A stretch of 12,201 bases of DNA, from NCBI GenBank assembly GCA_031284445.1, contig JAISZW010000045.1, positions 1 to 12,201 of the forward strand. The letters run 5' to 3'. This DNA comes from Candidatus Methanovirga basalitermitum. Lineage in GTDB: Archaea > Methanobacteriota > Methanobacteria > Methanobacteriales > Methanobacteriaceae. Under the pieces are notes generated by a model. That model had not been told where the DNA came from, made no database searches, and was given only the letters and a program-made list of their open reading frames with translations. Shown here piece after piece: positions 8,601 to 12,201 of the stretch. Made by a program: the position numbers and the translations under genes. Within the stretch, counting starts at the first letter, position 1, and every line of letters begins with the position of its first letter.

Positions 8601-8823
8601 AGACAATTTCTGGATTTAGTGGTTCAATATAAACAGTATCTGCCATATCAATGTCTGTTTGAATGGTTGCAGGATTACTGTTAACTAATACTGTTTTAAT
8701 ACCCTCTTCTTTAATAGATTTACAAGCCTGTGAACCAGAATAGTCAAACTCTGCAGCTTGACCTATTTGAATAGGTCCAGATCCAATAATAAGAACTTTT
8801 TTAATATCTTCATCAATTGGCAT
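5638..8823 (-). CDS. carB: Carbamoyl-phosphate synthase large subunit, full length
   Basis: Makes carbamoyl phosphate from bicarbonate, ammonia (channelled from glutamine by the small subunit CarA) and two ATP, feeding pyrimidine and arginine synthesis. The 1061 residues hold the duplicated CarB layout. A carboxyphosphate ATP-grasp half (about 1-400) contains GSGPIQIGQAAEFDYSG (14-30), GIHTGESIVVAPAQ and EVNPRVSRSSA (296-306). An oligomerisation region spans about 400-545. A carbamoyl-phosphate half contains GAGPIRIGQGIEFDYC (550-565), GIHSGDSTCVIPP and EANPRASRT (827-835). Both halves keep MKSTGE (374 and 897). The MGS-like allosteric domain is about 931-1061. It is a single gene, unlike the split carB known in Methanocaldococcus jannaschii. 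GAGGAAAG shortly before the ATG can serve as ribosome binding site. It is upstream of purM; carA is not adjacent and must lie elsewhere. Confidence 0.98.
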   Translation of the reverse strand: MPIDEDIKKVLIIGSGPIQIGQAAEFDYSGSQACKSIKEEGIKTVLVNSNPATIQTDIDMADTVYIEPLNPEIVSKVIEKEKVDAILPTMGGQTGLNIVTGLEKFGVLDGIKVIGSSVETITNVEDRDLFGKFMNELNEPIPKCKAVDSIDDALKAVEGIGYPVIVRPAFTLGGTGGGVANNRDELIEIATHGLDMSFINQVLIDESVLGWKEFEYEVMRDKNDTCIVVCNMENLNPMGIHTGESIVVAPAQNLNDVDSQRLRDASIKIIRNLKIEGGCNIQFAVNPQTREYKVIEVNPRVSRSSALASKATGYPIAKISSKIAIGLTLDEIQNDITKETPASFEPSLDYVVLKIPRWSFDKFKGINRKIGIQMKSTGEVMAIGRIIEEALHKAIRSLDIGVNGFEEVNFSHDDLINPTDEHIFHIYTALKTGMNVDDLSKLTQIDSFFLSKIKNIVDFENDIVSKLGDEDSILKILERAKLMGFSDYTIGKLLGLDIRELRKKNEINPSFKMVDTCAAEFEAKTPYYYSSYDKGNEVISSNKRKIVIIGAGPIRIGQGIEFDYCCVHSSLALKEEGVETIIINNNPETVSTDYDISNKLYFESLTFEDVIEVIDKERPEGVIVQFGGQTSINLAVPLANAGVKILGTNYESIDRSEDRKKFSEVLDKLNIPQAPYGLAQSFSDAREIAKKIGFPVLVRPSYVIGGRAMEIVYDDNELKEYMKEATKVSPEHPILVDKFLEDAIEVDVDILSDNENVFIGGIMEHIEEAGIHSGDSTCVIPPQTIPKDILDIIRSYSRKLAIELAVVGLMNIQYAVKLDEENVYIIEANPRASRTIPFVSKATGIPLAKIASKLIIGKKLKDFGLTDEIKINHVAVKESVFPFLKLPEADIILGPEMKSTGEAMGIDENFGLAYYKSQLSANMDLPKKGTIFISVRKQDRLKIQEIAEKATSLGFKLIATSGTAKSIRDNSNGRIEIDELGKIDDESPNIGDAIMNKEVDLIINTPSGKLSYSNGYRMRRLAIEIGLPYVTTLAGAKAALNAIETIQKSDINVKSLNEYNS

Positions 8824-8850
8824 TAACTTTCCTCAAAAACTAAATTAGGC

Positions 8851-8867
8851 TCATGAGTATATCATGA
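8851..8867. promoter_or_regulatory. Operator-like inverted repeat at the carB transcription start
   Basis: TCATGA-GTATA-TCATGA: two copies of the palindrome TCATGA separated by five bases. It lies 28-44 bases ahead of the carB ATG and 25-45 bases downstream of a TATA-like box. It therefore overlaps or immediately follows the inferred transcript start, where archaeal repressors commonly bind. No regulator is known from the window. Confidence 0.4.
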
Positions 8868-8892
8868 ATCTTCATTATTTATTTTCATATTT

Positions 8893-8902
8893 AATTTATA
8901 AT
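8893..8902 (-). promoter_or_regulatory. Candidate TATA box of carB (and purM)
   Basis: The minus strand reads ATTATAAATT, continuing AAATATG. Transcription would start near 8865-8873, giving a leader of roughly 40-50 bases before the carB ATG. Confidence 0.45.
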
Positions 8903-9024
8903 GATTAAATTATTCATTAAATAATATTGCTATCATTTTTATTTATAATTTATTATTTAAACATTAAAGAGGATTTCTGTTAACTTAATTTTTCCTATTT
9001 TTTTATTAATCTTCAGAATCAACT

Positions 9025-9054
9025 AAAAAAAAATATTTTCAAAAGAATAAAAAA
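9025..9054 (-). terminator. Candidate U-rich archaeal terminator
   Basis: The minus strand has six T (9049-9054), then ATTCTTTTGAAAATA, then nine T (9025-9033). Consecutive U-runs without a strong hairpin are the usual archaeal intrinsic terminator form. It would end transcripts coming from the DUF515-type gene, about 215 bases past its stop, just before the carB promoter. Confidence 0.45.
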
Positions 9055-9268
9055 GACAATTGTTAGGATTCACTTGATGGATTGAGAAGGATTATAAACT
9101 AGTAAGAGGCAAAAAATTCATGATAAAGTGATACTAATGATGTCTGCAATGAACTGACCATCTATGGTCTTTAAAAGAACTATTAACATTCCCATACAAT
9201 ATACACAAAAACATCAGTAGTTAAAAGAGTCAGTACCCAAATCCTTAAGTTGATAGAATTGTATTTCA
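9055..9268. other. Intergenic stretch with traces of decayed coding sequence
   Basis: No intact gene. On the plus strand, fragments in two frames read WIEKDYKLVRGKK (from about 9079, after a TGA) and then IHDKVILMMSAMN (about 9117-9155). A TGA and PSMVFKRTINIPIQYTQKHQ follow. These look like one protein broken by a shift in an A-run and by stops, but I do not recognise a family. The fragments span a perfect inverted repeat GACCAT-CT-ATGGTC at 9156-9169. Confidence 0.25.
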
Positions 9269-10657
9269 TTATATTTTATATTTGTTTTTAAGCTCATTGG
9301 CAACCCAGTTGGGTGCTTTGTTTGTTGGAATAGTGATTCTCATATTATCCATATTATTGATAAGCAAATACACATCATTTCTTGGAATTTCTAAGAGAGC
9401 TAAGTATTTTGAATCTAACTCCGCAATGTTAGATACTCTTTCATAATCTGAAAGTTTTAAGCCAAAGTTGTTTAAAAATTCACCTAATATTTCTTCATTA
9501 AATCCACCAGCAGCAATAGATTTTAATATCTCCTCTACATCAGTTGAAAAAGATTCTTCATTTTCTACTAAATTACTTAAGTTGCCATCAACAGATTTCT
9601 GTGATTTCAAATAATTCCCATTTACAATACCATTATTTTTAGAGAGCATAATGGCTACAACAACTGCTCCACTAATTGATGGATTCTCATCAGAATATAA
9701 GAATTGGGAATTGTAACTACTGTATTGAAAACTGGAATCATTGGATGTATCGTTAGTTTTAGTTGTAGATATATTGTTTCCACTATTTTTATCATGATCT
9801 TCATTTGATGAGAAATAAATGTCTACAGAACTTCCAACAGAAATTAATCCTCCTCCAGCTTGCAGTCTGGATAATGAAACAGGAACAATGATGGTATCAG
9901 GTTTTATAAAATTTAATTTAGATAAAATATTGGCATCATTAGCATTTACAAATAGATGTCCATCATCAACAGAAAGCAAGATACTTCTAGAATCATTAGT
10001 TAAGTATTTTATCATAACTCTTCCATAATCATCTTTAATAGTATTAATTTGATGATCATGATATTCTCGCCATGAGATAGTTGCTGGTTGAAGAATATCT
10101 ATCAATTTAACCTCTTCAGGAGATTTAGCATTGTTAATTTCTGAGCGTAAACTTATTACTTTATCGTTAACAGCTAAAGGACCTTTATAAAGTGAATTTA
10201 ATTCGTTTAACTTCTCAACTTTTGTGGCTTTAAGTTCATCTGAAAATGGAGAGTAAATAAAAAAGAAGTATGCTGAAAAGATTAAAGTTAGGATTATAAA
10301 ACTAAATACTACTCCACCGATGATTGTCTTATTTTCTTTATTGATGTTTAACGATTTTTTTCTATTAATAAAATCTGATTTATCTTTTTCATATTTATTA
10401 AAAGATATATTTTCTCTTAAAAATATGGGATACTTGTCATCGTTGGATTTTTCATTATTATTTTTAAACTCGTTATCCTCTTTAATTTCATCATCATTGT
10501 TTTTTAAAAATTTTAAATTAAAGTTTTTTTCTGCTTTATTTTCTTTTTTATTTAAATTATCTTCTTTATTATCTTTATTTAGAATATTACAAACATTTTT
10601 AAGAGATTCTTTAAATTTGTCAGTTGCATTGTTTATTTTTTTAAACTTTTTCCTCAT
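9269..10657 (-). CDS. DUF515-type single-span membrane protein with a CpaB/SAF-like outer domain
   Basis: A 462-residue protein; function unknown. Residues 1-110 are a very charged Lys/Asn/Glu-rich, probably disordered, cytoplasmic tail. Residues 111-137 form one membrane helix, placing the rest outside. The architecture and the Methanobacteriales setting fit PF04415/DUF515 (by memory, not by search). In the outer part, TIIVPVSLSRLQAGGGLIS (255-273) followed by VGSSVDIYFS closely resembles the CpaB/RcpC pattern 'VPV...GGfirPGDrVDVll' of SAF-domain pilus-assembly proteins. A Ser/Asn-rich insert (about 285-325) follows, then a strand near 328-337. The C-terminal YLALLEIPRNDVYLLINNMD (418-437) mirrors CpaB's closing helix-strand. 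The gene follows pssA by 81 bases, with a TATA-like TTTTTATATCC between them, so it may have its own promoter. The ribosome binding site is weak. Confidence 0.7.
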   Translation of the reverse strand: MRKKFKKINNATDKFKESLKNVCNILNKDNKEDNLNKKENKAEKNFNLKFLKNNDDEIKEDNEFKNNNEKSNDDKYPIFLRENISFNKYEKDKSDFINRKKSLNINKENKTIIGGVVFSFIILTLIFSAYFFFIYSPFSDELKATKVEKLNELNSLYKGPLAVNDKVISLRSEINNAKSPEEVKLIDILQPATISWREYHDHQINTIKDDYGRVMIKYLTNDSRSILLSVDDGHLFVNANDANILSKLNFIKPDTIIVPVSLSRLQAGGGLISVGSSVDIYFSSNEDHDKNSGNNISTTKTNDTSNDSSFQYSSYNSQFLYSDENPSISGAVVVAIMLSKNNGIVNGNYLKSQKSVDGNLSNLVENEESFSTDVEEILKSIAAGGFNEEILGEFLNNFGLKLSDYERVSNIAELDSKYLALLEIPRNDVYLLINNMDNMRITIPTNKAPNWVANELKNKYKI

Positions 10658-10694
10658 AATATCAATTCTTAGATTTGCTATGGAATGTTATGAG

Positions 10695-10705
10695 GATATA
10701 AAAAA
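10695..10705 (-). promoter_or_regulatory. Candidate TATA box for the DUF515-type gene
   Basis: TTTTTATATCC on the minus strand, in the pssA to DUF515 gap. A start about 25 bases downstream would give a leader of under 20 bases before the ATG at 10657. Confidence 0.35.
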
Positions 10706-10736
10706 CTACTTTGATTAAATAGTTGATTAAGGAAAT

Positions 10737-10752
10737 AGCTATTTAAATAGCT
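10737..10752. repeat. 16-bp perfect palindrome over the pssA stop codon
   Basis: AGCTATTTAAATAGCT is fully self-complementary and includes the pssA stop (10739-10741). The overlapping AAATAGCTATTT (10734-10745) is also palindromic. In RNA it could form only a short AU-rich stem. Its role, if any, is unclear. Confidence 0.6.
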
Positions 10753-11446
10753 TAGTTGCAAATATTAGAGTTAATATAAATAGTATGGCTGCTGGAATAT
10801 CAATTCTATTGTAATAAATAGGAAGGGGGATGATGATTAATATGATAAGTACTATTGCAATTATAATAACTTTTATATTATTAAATTTAGGATATTTAGT
10901 ATTACTAATCATTAAAACACTTGAAATAAACATTAACATAAAGGCTATAGAAATAGCTAAATTTGAGTTAATATTAAAAATCCCTGTCAATATAAATGTT
11001 GAAATCAACATGGCTGTTGCTGGAATTGGTAAACCAATAAAACCTTTAAGATCAAAATGGTCTGAGATTACATTATATCTAGTTAATCTTAAGACTCCTG
11101 TTATTACCATAAACAAGGATATTATAGTTGAGATAGGAATAAATTCAGGAGTTTTCAACGCACAAACAGAATATAAAAGTATTCCAGGAGCTACACCAAA
11201 GGATACCAGATCTGATAAGGAATCTATATTTCTTCCAAATCCATATTCATCAGTTCTACCTACTCTTCTTGCAACCCAACCATCTACAGAGTCAAAGATG
11301 ATTGCAAAGATAATAGCTATTGCTGAAAGTCTAATATGGTAATTCATAGCTAATAAAATAGCTATAAAACCAAATGACAAGTTCAACAATGAAATAAGGT
11401 CAGGAATTGATAAAAAATTTCCTATATTAGTTTTTTTGATCCTCAT
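10739..11446 (-). CDS. pssA: Archaetidylserine synthase (CDP-alcohol phosphotransferase)
   Basis: An integral membrane enzyme expected to join CDP-archaeol and L-serine into archaetidylserine, a polar head-group step in archaeal lipids. The CDP-alcohol phosphotransferase signature is complete: D52-x2-DG(55-56)-x2-AR(59-60)...G71-x3-D75-x3-D79. The spacer between AR and G is two residues longer than in Bacillus PssA. The serine-type subfamily marks follow: SFGVAP (82-87), LRLTRYNV (119-126) and FIGLPIPA (136-143). The 235 residues form about eight hydrophobic segments. The start at 11446 follows a TGGAG site about eight bases upstream. It is placed ahead of the DUF515-type gene on the same strand. 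The substrate being archaeol rather than diacylglycerol is inferred from the archaeal host. Confidence 0.92.
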   Translation of the reverse strand: MRIKKTNIGNFLSIPDLISLLNLSFGFIAILLAMNYHIRLSAIAIIFAIIFDSVDGWVARRVGRTDEYGFGRNIDSLSDLVSFGVAPGILLYSVCALKTPEFIPISTIISLFMVITGVLRLTRYNVISDHFDLKGFIGLPIPATAMLISTFILTGIFNINSNLAISIAFMLMFISSVLMISNTKYPKFNNIKVIIIAIVLIILIIIPLPIYYNRIDIPAAILFILTLIFATKLFK

Positions 11447-11796
11447 AAACAGGCTCCAGTATTACTTTTTAGAAGGTTTAATATTAATTTTACTTTTCAA
11501 AAAATTAATAGATTCAACAAAATTAATAACTTTTAGCCTATTATTTTTGAAAAAAATTATAGACCTTCAACATCTTATTTTACTCATTTTCTATATTATT
11601 CATTTTGATCGTAAAAATACATTTCAATATTCCCTTATAAAATTAAATATTTGCCATCTTTTTAACCGTTAAATTCTAAATAATCATTGCTTCACATATC
11701 TTTATTTGGTGTCAAAACGACATCATCTAAAATATACGAAAAATAAGACAACAACTATATTTTGTTAGTGTATGTATTTAAAATTATATGATTCAT

Positions 11797-11838
11797 AGAT
11801 TAAGTGTTGCAAAATTTAGATTAAGTGTTGCAAAATTT
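11797..11838. repeat. Perfect 21-bp tandem duplication
   Basis: Two identical, directly adjacent copies (11797-11817 and 11818-11838) of a unit that begins AGATTAAGTG and ends TTGCAAAATTT. No third copy follows, only a TTT continuation and then TACAGACTC. It may be a target duplication, the end of an insertion element, or replication slippage. Confidence 0.9.
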
Positions 11839-11882
11839 TTTACAGACTCAAAAAAAAGAGGGTGTAAAAAAGTGTGGAGTTT

Positions 11883-11910
11883 TTTTCGATTTTTGAAAAA
11901 AAATCGAAAA
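11883..11910. repeat. 12-bp stem hairpin with GAAA loop
   Basis: TTTTCGATTTTT, loop GAAA, AAAAATCGAAAA: a perfect inverted repeat, though mostly A-T pairs around a central TCGA. It is flanked on the left by a further T-run (11880-11882). It lies 45 bases after the tandem duplication. As RNA on either strand it forms a stem and could end transcripts. As DNA it could be an end or internal repeat of a mobile element. Confidence 0.75.
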
Positions 11911-12201
11911 CGATCATAAACCTTCACTTTACTAAAAGTATCATCCACACAAAACTCATACTTGAAAAATACAGTTAACACACTATAAAATAAAAAATAA
12001 GCAGAACTAAATAGTAAAACTTAAATATAATGAAGGATAGATAACTAAACATGACAATAGTAAGCAAATCTGTCCTTGCCCGTAATATTGGTTCTATACA
12101 ACTTAAACTTTTCGATTACTGACGGAAAAATCGATTTTAAAAGTAAAGCTGAAAAATATGCCATTGCTGGATAAAAATGAAAATATCAACCATAAAATAC
12201 G

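Larger units (their letters stand above)
11447..12201. other. Long AT-rich region without a convincing gene
   Basis: About 750 bases upstream of pssA. Between 11447 and 11790 I see only T/A-rich DNA and no clear TATA for pssA. A near-palindrome TGGTGTC-aaaac-GACATCA lies around 11709-11727, with one mismatch. From 11797 on come the 21-bp tandem repeat and the long hairpin listed separately. Near the right edge, short protein-like readings occur on both strands. On plus, LFDY (12102-12117) is followed in the next frame by ITDGKIDFKSKAEKYAIAG and a stop near 12173. On minus, a 39-residue frame runs 12164-12045 (MAYFSALLLKSIFPSVIEKF onward). They are mutually antisense, so at most one is real. 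An ATG at 12177 stays open to the window end. The whole could be remains of a mobile element. Confidence 0.4.

Noticed and set aside
10320..11342. Plus-strand open frames opposite the DUF515-type gene and pssA (132 and 170 codons)
   Set aside because: They are mirror images of the Lys/Asn-rich tail and of the hydrophobic helices of the real minus-strand genes.
11436..11672. 78-codon plus-strand frame rich in Leu/Ile/Phe
   Set aside because: It overlaps the pssA start, is low in complexity, and has no ribosome binding site. AT-rich filler explains it.
11797..11838. Start of a CRISPR array
   Set aside because: There are only two copies with no spacer between them, and no cas genes nearby.
11793..11981. 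62-codon minus-strand frame ending in a repeated NFATLNL
   Set aside because: The repeated end is only the 21-bp DNA duplication and the FFFKNRKK centre is the hairpin. It has no ribosome binding site and no family resemblance.
1..12201. tRNA, rRNA or other known structured RNA genes
   Set aside because: No GC-rich folded segment or tRNA-like arms stood out in the gaps, where a stable RNA in such AT-rich DNA would be conspicuous; this was judged by eye only.

Overview
This is AT-rich DNA whose clearly expressed genes all lie on the minus strand. It looks like a methanogenic archaeon of the Methanobacteriales, most likely Methanobrevibacter or a close relative. The evidence is GGTGA-type ribosome binding sites, TATA-like boxes 25-35 bases ahead of inferred transcript starts, an archaetidylserine-synthase-type CDP-alcohol phosphotransferase, a DUF515-like protein, and strong Lys/Asn/Ile bias. 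The genus is inference.

Layout from left to right: positions 1-300 hold a plus-strand ORF tail entering from outside and a probable frameshifted gene relic. Positions 305-3318 hold a minus-strand cluster, read right to left: a 140-residue membrane-anchored exported protein, a broken two-helix membrane protein, and copA, a complete Cu+-exporting P-type ATPase. Positions 3327-4192 are a graveyard: a decayed short gene, the C-terminal half of a DUF4143-type ATPase with several frameshifts, and the first residues of a PF09820-type ATPase joined just ahead of it. Positions 4193-4569 look empty.

Positions 4570-8823 hold purM (purine synthesis) and carB (full-length carbamoyl-phosphate synthase large subunit), carB first in transcription. 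No carA is next to carB. A TATA box and an inverted repeat TCATGA-5-TCATGA lie ahead of carB. Positions 8824-9268 are non-coding, with a U-rich terminator and traces of decayed coding sequence.

Positions 9269-11446 hold pssA (archaetidylserine synthase, polar membrane lipids) and downstream of it a 462-residue single-span membrane protein of DUF515 type. Part of its outer domain reads like the CpaB/SAF pilus-assembly fold. Positions 11447-12201 have no convincing gene. They carry a perfect 21-bp tandem duplication, a 12-bp stem hairpin with a GAAA loop, and related TCGATTTT motifs, possibly debris of a mobile element.

The intact genes are mostly housekeeping (copper efflux, purine and pyrimidine/arginine precursors, lipid head groups). 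I found no complete defence system, CRISPR array, tRNA or rRNA. The most notable points are the broken small membrane gene coupled to copA, the chimeric ATPase relic, the carB operator-like repeat, and the CpaB-like reading of the DUF515-type protein.
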